From positions 311,125 to 375,124 of the forward strand of contig JADGDD010000001.1 of NCBI GenBank assembly GCA_016745075.1: a DNA stretch of 64,000 nt, read 5' to 3'. The DNA comes from Planctomycetota bacterium. Lineage in GTDB: Bacteria > Planctomycetota > UBA11346. The notes beneath the pieces are model-generated. The model saw nothing but the letters and a program-made list of their open reading frames with translations. It did not search any database and was not told the origin of the DNA. Each line of letters opens with the position of its first letter. Positions within the stretch are counted from its first letter, which is position 1. Shown here piece after piece: positions 46,088-56,456 of the stretch. The position numbers and the translations under genes are program-made.

Positions 46088-49000
46088 ATGTTTCGGATTT
46101 TACTATGTCTGTGTTTGCTTTCTATGTTGGTACTAGAGGCTGCTGAGTGGCCTGTCTTTGGGGGAAATACTCGCTATAATGCCAGTAGTACAGACCGTGT
46201 TGGTCTACCACTTTCAGTACGGTGGACCTATCAAGGAATGACTCCAGACCCGTGTTATCGTAATCGAACGGTAAATATGCCCGCCACGCTCAAGAAATTA
46301 AATCTTAAAAAATTACCTGAGTTTTTCACTGAAGATTTTGCTATAGCTCCGGTTGTAGTTGCGGGTAAGGCGTATCTGGCAGATTCGGCAAGCCTGTCTC
46401 TTGTTTGTGTCGATGCAGGAAACGGTCGGGTTCTGTGGCGCTTTGTTACGGGTGGGCCAGTGAGATTGGCACCAACAGTGTCGGATGGTCGCGTTTATTT
46501 GGGAAGTGATGATGGGTATCTCTATTGTTTGGATGCTCAAAGTGGTCAAGAATTATGGCGTTACCAAGCAGCACCGAGTAATTACCACTGTTTGGTGTTT
46601 GGCCATCTAACTTCTGCTTGGCCAATTCGTACAGGTATAACTATTCATGAAGGTCGTGCCTATTGTGCGGCTGGCATTTTGCCGGCACAAGGTGTCTATT
46701 TGCATGCGGTTAACGCAGTATCTGGAGAAAAAGTTTGGGATAGAGCAATAGAGTATTCAGCTCAAGGACATATTTTGGTAGCAGAAGAGTCTTTGTGGTT
46801 ACCGACAGGTCGAACAAACCCAGTTGAATGTTCTTTGGTAGATGGTGCGCCACGTTTGGAGACACCACCGGTTCGTCGGTATTTAGGTGGTTCAAAAGTG
46901 TATCAGCTTCATAATACAATTGTTTATGGACCCATTGAATCTGGGAACCTTATTTTACGCCGACCAGCAGGAGCTCCTGAACCGACAACAAAGAAAAAAA
47001 AGCGAAGAAGTCCTAATGTGACTGGTCGTTTGGCAGCATTGCAGGGCATTCAACTACTTGGTGACGAGGTTTATTGTCTACTTGGAGTAGATGGTCTCCA
47101 TGCCTTAACACGAGCAGCATGGGATGAAACCATAGAAAAAGAGTTGAATGGTGAACTAATTGCCCCGTCAAATGGGAAAAAGAAACGGCAGCGTCGCAAA
47201 AAAGCCGCAGGCCAAGGGCAAGGTGGCGGTATGCCAATGGGATCAACGTCGTTACTAGCCGGTGTAGAGGCGGCAGCGTTGTGGCATGTGCCATTTAAGA
47301 AAACGGCTATCTGTGCTACCAGTAGTGTTGATACTGTCTTTATCGGTTTTGCTGATGAAGTCCGTGCGTTAAACATGCAGACTGGTGAACAGGTTTGGAG
47401 CCAAGCTCTTTCGAGTGAGGTACATCATCTGAGTATTGCAGATGGTCGTTTGTATGCAGGAACAGATAGCGGTGCTGTGATTTGTTTTGGTAGGGAAATA
47501 GCTAGTATGGCACCAGTGATAAAGTCAGATAAGCAATGGTCTCTAGAAGAGAACCTTATGCAGCTTGCTGATGCTTTGCAGGAACGTTTACCTGTTAGCA
47601 AAGGCTATATTTGTGTGCTCGAAGATGAAGAGTTAGCAGTGGCACTTGCACAGAGCAGTACCCATAAAATCATTTTACATATAGAAGATTCTGTGCGTGC
47701 AGCTGAACAACGTGTACGTCTTGCAGAGTCAGGTCTGTCTGGGACTATTGCAGTAATATATGGGCCTCTAGCGGATCTTGATATTGCCCATTATAGCATG
47801 CAGATGCTTATAGCTCCTGCCTCTACATTGCCTGTAGGTTTATTGCAGTTGTTGCGCCCTTGTGGGGGAATTGCCGTAACTGCAAAAGCGCCTCCAACAG
47901 GAGCCGAGATTGATGGTTTTGGTGTTTGGAAAGCAGAGAACATTGCTGGTGTTGATATGTATGTGGCAGAACGAAGCACTCTTTCTGGAGCAGGTGCATG
48001 GACACATCATTATGCAGATGCAGCGAATACAGGGTGCAGTAAAGACGAGGCCGATGTGAGTGCATTACGCTTACAGTGGGTTGGTCCACCAGGTCCAGAA
48101 GACCGGCCAGATCGACATAGTTTGCCTATGCCTCCTTTATACGCAAATGGTCAATTGTTTATTGCAGGTTACGAAGATTCACTTACGGCGATAGATGCGT
48201 ATAGCGGTACTCTGTTATGGAAAAAACAGATACCAAACTTTGTTCGACAAAATATAAGCCATCGAGCAGCATTTTTGGCAGTGGATGAGCAAAATATTTT
48301 TGCGGTAACAAAGGAAAAATGTCTGGTCATTGACAATAGGACTGGCGAGGTATCGAGTGAACTATTTGTGCCCAATACACAATATGATTGGGGGCAGGTA
48401 GCTGTTGTTAATCGTCGCGTTTTTGGTACAGCACAATTGAAAAAGATAGATCTTGGTGGAAAGAAAGGACAGTATTATGTTGCTAAAAACCTCTTTAGTC
48501 AATTGACGTTAGCCTACGAAATTTTTGCACATACTGTTGAAACAGGAGAACACTTATGGACACGGAATGAAGGTGTTGTGTTGCACCCAACTATTGCGAT
48601 TTCTGATAAACATGTGTTTTTTATGGAAAGTAGAAATACAAAGGCACGCAACAATACTAAGGGAGTTATGACTTTGCCCGAGTTTTTTGCAAGTGATGCG
48701 TACTTAGTGTGTGTTGATGCGGCTACCGGCGCAGAGCAGTGGTCCGAACCACTTACACAAATGTCCAACAATTATGAACATTGGGCTTTTCTTTGTTATG
48801 CTCAAGGCAAGCTGGTCAGTTTGCGTTCTGGGCATTTAGAGCCTAAAAAAATTGGCCTTCATTATGAATGTTATGATGCAGATACTGGCAAACGTTTATG
48901 GGAACAAAAGGTTCTGTCTGAGGAAGAAGTTTACAGTCCCTTGTCCTATGGTAAAAATATGCAACAAGGACCAGTGTCCATTGTTGGAGATGCTATTCAT

Positions 49001-49342
49001 AGAGCTTCCTATGTGTTTAAGCATCTTGTCTTTGATCTTCATACTGGCCAAAAACTTAAGCATAATAAAGATCTTGCCCAGCAGTGGAATAAGGGCAATA
49101 AAACTTGCTCGCCTGCAACAGCTAGCAACACCGCCTTGTATTTCCGAATGAATTCAAACTTTATGTTAGATATACAGGATGATTATGAAGATCGAAAAAT
49201 TCAAAAATTATCTTCAAATCGCCCGTCATGTTGGATGAGTGTTTTTCAGGTGGGTGGGCTTGTCTTGGCACCAGAATCAGGATCTGGCTGTACCTGCGGC
49301 TTACCCCTACAAATATCAACGGCTTACGCTCCTATTCCCTAA
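46088..49342 (+). CDS. Exported PQQ-like beta-propeller protein with central Rossmann-like insert
   Basis: 1084 residues with a signal peptide (MFRILLCLCLLSMLVLEAAE) and AAGGGG before the ATG. Propeller blades appear on both sides, for example LVCVDAGNGRVLWRFVTGGP, LYCLDAQSGQELWRYQAAPS and LTAIDAYSGTLLWKKQIPNF. They are separated by a region at residues ~487-600 that resembles the core of a class I methyltransferase (YICVLEDEELAVALAQSS, LHIEDSVRAAEQRVRLAESG, then LLRPCGGIAVTA). Such split propellers occur in planctomycete-type exported proteins; the insert shows no clear SAM-binding GxGxG. A lysine-rich low-complexity stretch (KKKKRRSPN, GKKKRQRRKKA) lies in the first half. No cytochrome motif is seen, so alcohol dehydrogenase activity is unlikely. 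Confidence 0.85.
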   Translation: MFRILLCLCLLSMLVLEAAEWPVFGGNTRYNASSTDRVGLPLSVRWTYQGMTPDPCYRNRTVNMPATLKKLNLKKLPEFFTEDFAIAPVVVAGKAYLADSASLSLVCVDAGNGRVLWRFVTGGPVRLAPTVSDGRVYLGSDDGYLYCLDAQSGQELWRYQAAPSNYHCLVFGHLTSAWPIRTGITIHEGRAYCAAGILPAQGVYLHAVNAVSGEKVWDRAIEYSAQGHILVAEESLWLPTGRTNPVECSLVDGAPRLETPPVRRYLGGSKVYQLHNTIVYGPIESGNLILRRPAGAPEPTTKKKKRRSPNVTGRLAALQGIQLLGDEVYCLLGVDGLHALTRAAWDETIEKELNGELIAPSNGKKKRQRRKKAAGQGQGGGMPMGSTSLLAGVEAAALWHVPFKKTAICATSSVDTVFIGFADEVRALNMQTGEQVWSQALSSEVHHLSIADGRLYAGTDSGAVICFGREIASMAPVIKSDKQWSLEENLMQLADALQERLPVSKGYICVLEDEELAVALAQSSTHKIILHIEDSVRAAEQRVRLAESGLSGTIAVIYGPLADLDIAHYSMQMLIAPASTLPVGLLQLLRPCGGIAVTAKAPPTGAEIDGFGVWKAENIAGVDMYVAERSTLSGAGAWTHHYADAANTGCSKDEADVSALRLQWVGPPGPEDRPDRHSLPMPPLYANGQLFIAGYEDSLTAIDAYSGTLLWKKQIPNFVRQNISHRAAFLAVDEQNIFAVTKEKCLVIDNRTGEVSSELFVPNTQYDWGQVAVVNRRVFGTAQLKKIDLGGKKGQYYVAKNLFSQLTLAYEIFAHTVETGEHLWTRNEGVVLHPTIAISDKHVFFMESRNTKARNNTKGVMTLPEFFASDAYLVCVDAATGAEQWSEPLTQMSNNYEHWAFLCYAQGKLVSLRSGHLEPKKIGLHYECYDADTGKRLWEQKVLSEEEVYSPLSYGKNMQQGPVSIVGDAIHRASYVFKHLVFDLHTGQKLKHNKDLAQQWNKGNKTCSPATASNTALYFRMNSNFMLDIQDDYEDRKIQKLSSNRPSCWMSVFQVGGLVLAPESGSGCTCGLPLQISTAYAPIP

Positions 49343-49649
49343 CAAATTTTAACGGTTTTTGTTTAGAAGCCATTTCAAAACCTCACCACATCGTCTGGTT
49401 TGCTCTTTTGAATACGAACAGCGTTAGGCTTTCTTGGAAATAGCCTTAGAACAGACCTGTTGCAGAGGTCATGTAAGAGTGTGTCAGGAGAAGGGCCGTA
49501 TGTGACTGCTTCTCTTGTGTGTGATGCACCAACGGTAAGCATCAGGCAAAAGCTGATTATAAAAGGCTGTTAATGGGATTACTCTAATGGGGCGCTCTCT
49601 TTGAGCGGAGCCTAATAGGTTTGTTCACATATGCGGTAAGGAGAAGCAG
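49343..49649. other. 307-bp gap before the giant surface protein gene
   Basis: No gene is supported here. It contains a small hairpin, CGCTC-TCTTT-GAGCG near 49594, with GGGG/GAGCC flanks, and ends with AAGGAG at 49638-49643, the Shine-Dalgarno for the GTG start at 49650. A leader RNA is possible but I cannot match it to a known class. Confidence 0.4.
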
Positions 49650-52600
49650 GTGTTGTCTACATTGATAAAGAATATGGGTAAACGTATAAATGTTATATGT
49701 ATCTGTTCCATTTGTTTACTGAGTATGCTGGTCAGTATGGTAGCAGCAGCAAGTTCTCCTTTTGTGTGGTCTGGTGGAGACGGTACTACCTTGCCGGTAT
49801 GGCGCGTGCATGTGCAGAGCATTACACTACCTGTCGGAGTAGTGGAGGTTAGTGATGAACTTGCAATTATAGACCGCGGTAATGCAGGCCGTATTGTTGG
49901 CGTGATCTCTATAACGAACCCTGCAATCGTTCCAGTAACAGCCGCAGGCGGAATTGTTCTTGGCTCCAACCGCGGTTTTTCTAACCTCGTTTTAGGTCCT
50001 GGTTTTACTCCAGGCAATGATTATAGTTTTCAATTTTGGGATAGTAGCGCAGATGTGGTATATACTGATTGCTCTAGTACACTTATTACGACAGGAGGCT
50101 GGGACAGTACTGTCTTTCCTACTTTGGATGCTCAGCAAACGGCTGTAGAGCTCACCTTTCACGCAAATGCGCAAACGTATACCGTTAGTTATCATGGAAA
50201 TGGCCATGATACGGGTACGGTACCGATAGACAGTAATGTGTATACGAGCGGTGAGACGGTAACGGTTTTAGGCAATATGAATAGTCTTGCCCGGTCTGGC
50301 TACGACTTTGTTGAATGGAACACTGCTGCGGACGGTAGTGGTACAAGCTATGCCGGGTCAACAAGCTTTGTGGTGGGAAGTGATGATGTTGTCTTATACG
50401 CGAGTTGGATGCAGCAAGCAGACTACGACCATACTGTGTCAACACTTACGGATGTCATAGACGATAATTACGAGGTCGGTCATTATTCTTTACGTGAAGC
50501 AATAACACAGGCCGTTGCTGGAGATACGATAGGTTTTTCTGTAAGTGGGACGATTACACTTGCTGGTACATCAATGCTGATAGATAAATCTATTAGTATT
50601 GATGGCGACAGTCATATTGTTATTGATGCTCAGAACCTGAGTCGAATTTTTAATATTGATCATGCTGGTTCAAGTACACTTATTTCGGTTACGCTTAAAA
50701 ACATGACTCTGACAGCTGGCCACTATCAAGTGGTTGATAGTCACGCTTATGGTGGTGCTATTTATAACGAAGAAAACCTCACCCTTGAGGGAGTGTCTAT
50801 TACGAATTCGACCGTTATTGGCGACGCTTCAGCAAGTTCTCATAAACAAGGGTATGGTGGCGGTTTATATCACACCTATGGCACGTTGGCTATTCGTAAT
50901 TGCACATTCAGTGGAAATAGAGCCAGTGGTATTTTTGACGGTATAAAAGACGGATATGGTAATGGTGGTGCTGTGGCACTCGGTTCCGTTAATAATACAG
51001 GAAGCGCAGGTGTCGTTGTTTCTATAGAAAATTCAACTTTTATGAACAACAGTGCCACAACAGAAAGTGCTTCTGACAGCAGTAACTTGGCCGATGGTGG
51101 TGCTTTGTATTGTCGTGTAGATGCAAATCCGCGTGTAAGTGTTGAAATTATAAATAGCACGATTAGTAACAACGTAGCTGAAGATTCAGCTGGTGGGCTG
51201 TATTGCGATAATGGTATATTTTCTATTTATAATAGTACGATTACTCAAAATACTTGTTCTACAACAGATGGTATTGTGCAAATAAGCAATGATGCAGAAG
51301 TGTCTCTTTTTAGTACGATTATAACAGGAAATAACAGTGCTGTAGACATAGAAACCGATCATGAAACAGTTCTTGTGCAATTAGACCACTGTTGTTGGGA
51401 TAGCAGTGGTGTCAATGAAACGACAACTGCTTTTGCAACCGGTCCTGCGGCATATTCCGTAACGCAATGTGTTGATACGATTGACCCTTTATTGGCAGAT
51501 TTGGCAGATAATGGCGGTGTTACATATACACATGCGTTACAACCAGGAAGCCTTGCCCTGAATTCAGGTGCTAACTTATTAAATTTAACTACCGATCAAC
51601 GTGGAGATACATATGAACGTGTCTTTGATGGTATGGCAGACATTGGTGCTTACGAAAATCAAGAAGTTGTTTTGGCGGCAGAAATTATGATTAGTGGTCA
51701 AGGCATTGAAATTCCAGATGAAACAACAACGGTTTCTCTTACGCAGGGTACTGATTTTGCTGAAGCTAATATTTCTGGAATATTTATTGATCGTATTTTT
51801 ACGATTGCCAATACTGGTGGGCAACCGCTTACGCTTACGGATGTAAGTATCAGCGGCTCTTCGGCTTTTAGTATTCTTGTGCAGCCAGCAAGTAACATTG
51901 CACCAACAGAATCAACAACTATGACAGTACGCTTTGATCCATTAGAAGTAGGCACGGCCTCTGCTCAAATATCAGTAACCAGCAATGATTTTGATGAAGA
52001 TGTTTATACGTTTGCACTGGCAGGAGCTGGCACCCAATCAGGATTTACGGTCTATGCATGGAATGCTTACAAATTATTAGATCAACAACAGACACGAGAT
52101 TTTATTGTTGGCATGAATGCAGATGTTTTAGTTTTAACCGAAGTGGATAGTGAAGCATGGGTTGAGACCCTCCAGACTGAAATGGCTACTGCTAGTGGAT
52201 ATAGCTATGCTCTCTATTATCCAACGCCACAGGAAAGTACATATCAACTTGCGGTGTTGTCTCGTTTCCCTTTTATCAGTACGGTGGATGGTTCAGATCT
52301 TGCTCATGATCCAAGTGATAAAATTACTAAATCTATGCCGATTGTTCGTATTACTGTTGACGGAGAAATTTTCACTCTTGCTGGAATTCATGCCAATACT
52401 GCAAAACAAAAGGCAACACATGAAAATGAGGCAAACGAATTACTTTCCGTTATAGATGCAGAAAGCAGTAATGTGCGGACTCTTGTTCTTGGTGACTTTA
52501 ATTCACGGGCACAATCAGATGGTGCGGTAACTGATCTGACGCATCCCAATTATACTGTTGATGGCTTCTCATATCCAAACACGGTCTCAACGGATGCGTT

Positions 52601-55600
52601 TATTGCTGCTGGTTATGTGGATGCATGGCGGTTTGTACATCCACATAGAGCAGCCCCAGCGACAAAGAGTATAAAAAATGGAGAAGATCCTGGATCGAAT
52701 ATGGGTGAGCGTATTGATCATATCTTTGTTTCCAGTGATATTGTTATTGCTGATGCAGGAGTTTTGTATGACGCGAGTAATGACCTTTCAGATCATAAAC
52801 CGGTTTGGGCACGCATTCAAACAACGGGTAGCTGTCAAACGCGCGGTGGTGCTATGATTGACGCGGGGCCACGTATTTATTCATCATCGTTGGCAGCAGA
52901 TAACAGCAGCATGAGTATTGTCTTTGATCGCCCTGTTTATGCTCACAATAATCAATCTGGCGCATTGGATGCCGCTCATTTTGAAATAAGCTTTGAGGCA
53001 GGGTCTGCTGGTACGGCAACAAATTGTGCTATTGCTAGTGTGAGTCATGTAGCTGGCAGTGATACTGTGGTTTTCTCTTTAGTGGTCAGTGGGGTGGTTG
53101 CAGGTACTGAACGTATTCGGGTGCATTTGGCTGGAGATAATAACTATTCTGCTCAAGGTAAAACACCTGTACACGTATATGATGTGAATGGTGTTGCTGA
53201 TGTTTGGACACGTATGCTGAACGGCCAGCCTTATGCCTCTGATCAACGCACGCAACGTCATGTCTTATTTGTTCCTGTGGTAAACACTCCACCAGTGGCG
53301 CAGATAAGTACACCGATCGATGCGAGTTCTGTTATGGAAGGGACACAAGTAGCCTTCGCGGGAACAGCAACAGATGCAGAGGACGGGTCTCTGAGCGGTG
53401 TGAATCTTGTTTGGAGTAGTTCCTTAGATGGCCAAATTGCTACGGGTGCTAGTTTTTCAACCAGTAGTTTAACTGTTGGTATTCATCTTATTTCTTTAAC
53501 AGCTACTGATAGTCTGGGGGCTACCGATACGGAACAGGTAACGCTTACGGTTAACGATGCAGGTGGCCCAAGTTATGATATTGTTGTAACAAGTGAAGCA
53601 GACAGCGGCGCTGGTACTTTGCGTCAAGCTGTGAGTGATGCTCTTGCTGGCAATACCATTGGTTTTGGTTCGTCTGTTAATATTATAAACCTCAGTGATT
53701 TTATTCTTATAGATAAGGCACTTACTATTGATGGGGGGCGTACTGTAACTGTGGATGGCGGCAATATAACTCGTTTATTCCGTATTGATTATCTTGGAAC
53801 GACAGCGTTTGTAGATGTTACTCTTAAAGGGCTTACCCTGCAAAATGCTTATGCCCAAACCGCTGACATGCATGCTTATGGTGGAGCTCTTTATAATGAA
53901 GAACATCTAACTATTGATAATTGCGTATTGAAAAATAATACGGTTGTTGGTGATGGTAAAGATAATGGCAATGGTACCTCTACGACCCGTAATGGTTACG
54001 GTGGTGCATTGTATCATAATTATGGAACCCTAACCATTGGTAATTCTGTTTTTTCAGATAATAGAGCAACTGGGATTGATGATACCATTCAAGCTAATAA
54101 AGGGTATGGCGTTGGTTATGGTGGTGCTGTGTATGTTAGTACCAAAGGGAAACTTGTTACGATTAGCAACTCTACATTTTCAGACAATAGAGCGATCGCA
54201 GAAACTGCCGCGTGGTCTGACGCAGGTGCTTTGTATCTACGCGGGTTAGAAGGTGCGGTTATTAGTAATAGTACTATCTCTGGTAATAGCTGTGTAGATG
54301 CCGGTGGTGGGGTGTACGTTGATAATAGTTTGATGACTGTTTATAATTCTACGATTACAGGCAACAGTGCCCATGCATTGGATGCAGGCGGTATCCAAAC
54401 AACCGTTGATGGCAGCGTTGCTTTATACAGTACAATAATTGCAGGCCAACAACAGGGGTATGATATTGAAACTGACCATGAAACCAGCCCCGTAATTATT
54501 GATCATTGCCTGTGGAATAGTACAAATGTGAACGAAATTACCTCGTCTTATATTGGGCTTGCGGCTTTTGCCATAAGTGATTCTCAAGATGTAACAGACC
54601 CGCTCCTGCATGTTTTGGCTGATAACGGTGGGCAGACTTTGACGCATGTACCAATGGCTATGAGTCTCGCCATAGATAAGGGGTCAAACGAATTATCATT
54701 ACTTACTGACCAACGAGGGCAGGCTCGTACAGCAGGCGAGCAGACAGATATTGGTGCCGTTGAATTACAAAGTAGTAATACCGCACCAATTGCAGATATT
54801 ATTGCCCCATCTGATGAAAGTGTTTTTGATGAAGGTGTTGACATTGTGTTTGTAGGTACTGGCACAGATAGTGAAGATGGCGTGCTAAGTGGTGCAAGTA
54901 TCGTTTGGAGTAGTGATCGTGATGGTATACTTGGTACAGGAGCCTCATTAACCGTGAGTACGCTGAGTCTTGGCAGCCATATAATACGTTTGACGGTTAC
55001 AGATTCAGGCGGTGCAGATCATGTAGATGCTATTGTTATTACGATAACTGGTGACGAGCCAATTTACGATATTGTTGTGCTGAATGGTAATGATAGTGGT
55101 GTTGGTAGTTTACGCCAAGCAGTCAGTGATGCAGCCGAAGGAGATATTATTGGATTTGATGGTGCTGTTACAACCATTTCTCTACATAGTGAAATCCTGA
55201 TAAATAAAGACCTGAGTATTGATGGTGCAGGACATATCACTCTTTCAGGTAGTAACCAGACGCGTCTTTTTTATCTTTATAAAAATGGTTTAGAGTTGCA
55301 GGTCAATTTAAGTGGGTTAACAATGGATGCTGCATATAATACTGCTAATGTCTATGGCGGTGCTTTGTATAATAAGGGAGAAGTGCTGGCTCTAAGTAAT
55401 TGTACGTTTAGTAATAATACTGTTGAAACATTGATAAGTGGTTCTGTCTACGGTGGTGCTTGTTACCTGAATGGACCAACAACGATAAGCCATTGTTTGT
55501 TTATAGGAAATGAGGCAATTGGTCGTGGTGACGATATTCTGAATAAAGCAAAGACCGCCTTTGGCGGAGCTTTGTATGTGAAGAATGTTGATGTCATAAT

Positions 55601-56396
55601 TACAGATTCGCGTTTTACTGCTAACAATGCGCGTGGGGCTGGTGATACAACTGCTTATGATTACGGCTATGGTGGTGCTGTGTATGTGAATTCATCGGTT
55701 TCAGAAATGCTCCTGACAATAACGAATACAACGATTGATGCTAATATTGCTCAAGGTGTGAGTCTTGCATATGGAGGGGCTATTTATTCTTATGCAGGTG
55801 CTGATGATGGGCTCACCTTGCGCATTCTCAATAGCACCTTATCTGGAAACCAGGCAATTTGTACTGGAACAAGTAACGCCCGTGGAGGTATGCTTTACAT
55901 GAATCGTTCAACAGGAGGGAGTGGTCTATCAAGTGTAACTGTTGAGCTTGATAATACGACGGTTGCGAACAATAGTGTGAGTAGTGGTATAGCGAGTAGG
56001 GCAGACGGTGGTGCTGTGTATGGTTATCGTGGAGATATTCAAATTCGCTCGTGCATCATTGCTGATAATGTTGCGGAGGATGCAGGTCAAGACCTGTATA
56101 TCAATGCATCAACCATAGATAGCGTTCATGTGACGTATAGCTTAATTGAAAGTCTAGATGGTAATCATGGGCAAAGTGACGGGGTAGATGGAAACAGGGT
56201 TGGTGTTGATCCTATTTTGGAGCCATTAAGTAATCAAGGTGGTCTAGGCCCAGTACAGACAATTGATGCAGCAAGCCCATGTGTTGATACCGGGGGAAAT
56301 CCAAATGGTTTGATCAATGATCAAACTGGTGGTGTGCGTACGCAAGGTGCAGGAACAGATATGGGTGCTTACGAAGTGCCGGCAGGTATGGGATAA
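49650..56396 (+). CDS. Giant exported protein with beta-helix modules, PKD-like domains and an embedded EEP nuclease domain
   Basis: 2248 residues. The start is a GTG with AAGGAG 6 bp upstream; an ATG at 49674 also precedes the signal peptide (INVICICSICLLSMLVSMVA). In order: an unrecognised N-terminal region; an InlB/flagellin-type repeat (~177-255, SYHGNGHDTG to LYASW); beta-helix 1 ending in a choice-of-anchor-Q-like ADIGAYE; and a choice-of-anchor-D-like domain. Next comes an endonuclease/exonuclease/phosphatase domain (~798-1060) with ADVLVLTEVD, LVLGDFNS, ERIDHIFV and SDHKPVWARI. Then a PKD-like domain, beta-helix 2, another PKD-like domain and beta-helix 3 ending DMGAYE. No sortase, PEP-CTERM or autotransporter end is seen. 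Probably surface-located or secreted. Confidence 0.88.
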   Translation: MLSTLIKNMGKRINVICICSICLLSMLVSMVAAASSPFVWSGGDGTTLPVWRVHVQSITLPVGVVEVSDELAIIDRGNAGRIVGVISITNPAIVPVTAAGGIVLGSNRGFSNLVLGPGFTPGNDYSFQFWDSSADVVYTDCSSTLITTGGWDSTVFPTLDAQQTAVELTFHANAQTYTVSYHGNGHDTGTVPIDSNVYTSGETVTVLGNMNSLARSGYDFVEWNTAADGSGTSYAGSTSFVVGSDDVVLYASWMQQADYDHTVSTLTDVIDDNYEVGHYSLREAITQAVAGDTIGFSVSGTITLAGTSMLIDKSISIDGDSHIVIDAQNLSRIFNIDHAGSSTLISVTLKNMTLTAGHYQVVDSHAYGGAIYNEENLTLEGVSITNSTVIGDASASSHKQGYGGGLYHTYGTLAIRNCTFSGNRASGIFDGIKDGYGNGGAVALGSVNNTGSAGVVVSIENSTFMNNSATTESASDSSNLADGGALYCRVDANPRVSVEIINSTISNNVAEDSAGGLYCDNGIFSIYNSTITQNTCSTTDGIVQISNDAEVSLFSTIITGNNSAVDIETDHETVLVQLDHCCWDSSGVNETTTAFATGPAAYSVTQCVDTIDPLLADLADNGGVTYTHALQPGSLALNSGANLLNLTTDQRGDTYERVFDGMADIGAYENQEVVLAAEIMISGQGIEIPDETTTVSLTQGTDFAEANISGIFIDRIFTIANTGGQPLTLTDVSISGSSAFSILVQPASNIAPTESTTMTVRFDPLEVGTASAQISVTSNDFDEDVYTFALAGAGTQSGFTVYAWNAYKLLDQQQTRDFIVGMNADVLVLTEVDSEAWVETLQTEMATASGYSYALYYPTPQESTYQLAVLSRFPFISTVDGSDLAHDPSDKITKSMPIVRITVDGEIFTLAGIHANTAKQKATHENEANELLSVIDAESSNVRTLVLGDFNSRAQSDGAVTDLTHPNYTVDGFSYPNTVSTDAFIAAGYVDAWRFVHPHRAAPATKSIKNGEDPGSNMGERIDHIFVSSDIVIADAGVLYDASNDLSDHKPVWARIQTTGSCQTRGGAMIDAGPRIYSSSLAADNSSMSIVFDRPVYAHNNQSGALDAAHFEISFEAGSAGTATNCAIASVSHVAGSDTVVFSLVVSGVVAGTERIRVHLAGDNNYSAQGKTPVHVYDVNGVADVWTRMLNGQPYASDQRTQRHVLFVPVVNTPPVAQISTPIDASSVMEGTQVAFAGTATDAEDGSLSGVNLVWSSSLDGQIATGASFSTSSLTVGIHLISLTATDSLGATDTEQVTLTVNDAGGPSYDIVVTSEADSGAGTLRQAVSDALAGNTIGFGSSVNIINLSDFILIDKALTIDGGRTVTVDGGNITRLFRIDYLGTTAFVDVTLKGLTLQNAYAQTADMHAYGGALYNEEHLTIDNCVLKNNTVVGDGKDNGNGTSTTRNGYGGALYHNYGTLTIGNSVFSDNRATGIDDTIQANKGYGVGYGGAVYVSTKGKLVTISNSTFSDNRAIAETAAWSDAGALYLRGLEGAVISNSTISGNSCVDAGGGVYVDNSLMTVYNSTITGNSAHALDAGGIQTTVDGSVALYSTIIAGQQQGYDIETDHETSPVIIDHCLWNSTNVNEITSSYIGLAAFAISDSQDVTDPLLHVLADNGGQTLTHVPMAMSLAIDKGSNELSLLTDQRGQARTAGEQTDIGAVELQSSNTAPIADIIAPSDESVFDEGVDIVFVGTGTDSEDGVLSGASIVWSSDRDGILGTGASLTVSTLSLGSHIIRLTVTDSGGADHVDAIVITITGDEPIYDIVVLNGNDSGVGSLRQAVSDAAEGDIIGFDGAVTTISLHSEILINKDLSIDGAGHITLSGSNQTRLFYLYKNGLELQVNLSGLTMDAAYNTANVYGGALYNKGEVLALSNCTFSNNTVETLISGSVYGGACYLNGPTTISHCLFIGNEAIGRGDDILNKAKTAFGGALYVKNVDVIITDSRFTANNARGAGDTTAYDYGYGGAVYVNSSVSEMLLTITNTTIDANIAQGVSLAYGGAIYSYAGADDGLTLRILNSTLSGNQAICTGTSNARGGMLYMNRSTGGSGLSSVTVELDNTTVANNSVSSGIASRADGGAVYGYRGDIQIRSCIIADNVAEDAGQDLYINASTIDSVHVTYSLIESLDGNHGQSDGVDGNRVGVDPILEPLSNQGGLGPVQTIDAASPCVDTGGNPNGLINDQTGGVRTQGAGTDMGAYEVPAGMG
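50421..56382 (+). repeat. Three homologous beta-helix modules within the giant gene
   Basis: Modules at about 50421-51659, 53571-54768 and 55063-56382. Each begins with a LREA/LRQA...GDTIGF-type segment (YSLREAITQAVAGDTIGFSV, TLRQAVSDALAGNTIGFGSS, SLRQAVSDAAEGDIIGFDGA). Each continues with IDKSISIDG-like and YGGALYNEE-like rungs, and ends with DQRG/DQTG then DIGAYE, DIGAVE or DMGAYE. Modules 2 and 3 are each preceded by a PKD-like domain. The protein similarity indicates internal duplication. Confidence 0.8.
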
Positions 56397-56421
56397 GAAC
56401 AGTTTGTAATTGCAGTGGAGA

Positions 56422-56454
56422 GGATGCGCCCATGTATGAAGCATGGGCGCATCC
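56422..56454 (+). terminator. Rho-independent terminator of the giant surface protein gene
   Basis: GGATGCGCCCATG and CATGGGCGCATCC form a perfect 13-bp stem with a 7-base loop, followed by TTTTA. It lies 25 bp after the stop. The T-tract overlaps the stop codon of the convergent transporter gene. Confidence 0.88.
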
Positions 56455-56456
56455 TT

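Noticed and set aside
49545-49575. CAGGCAAAAGC and AAAAGGC pieces resembling parts of a c-di-GMP-I riboswitch
   Set aside because: The surrounding helices and the conserved GCAAA/GNRA arrangement are not present.
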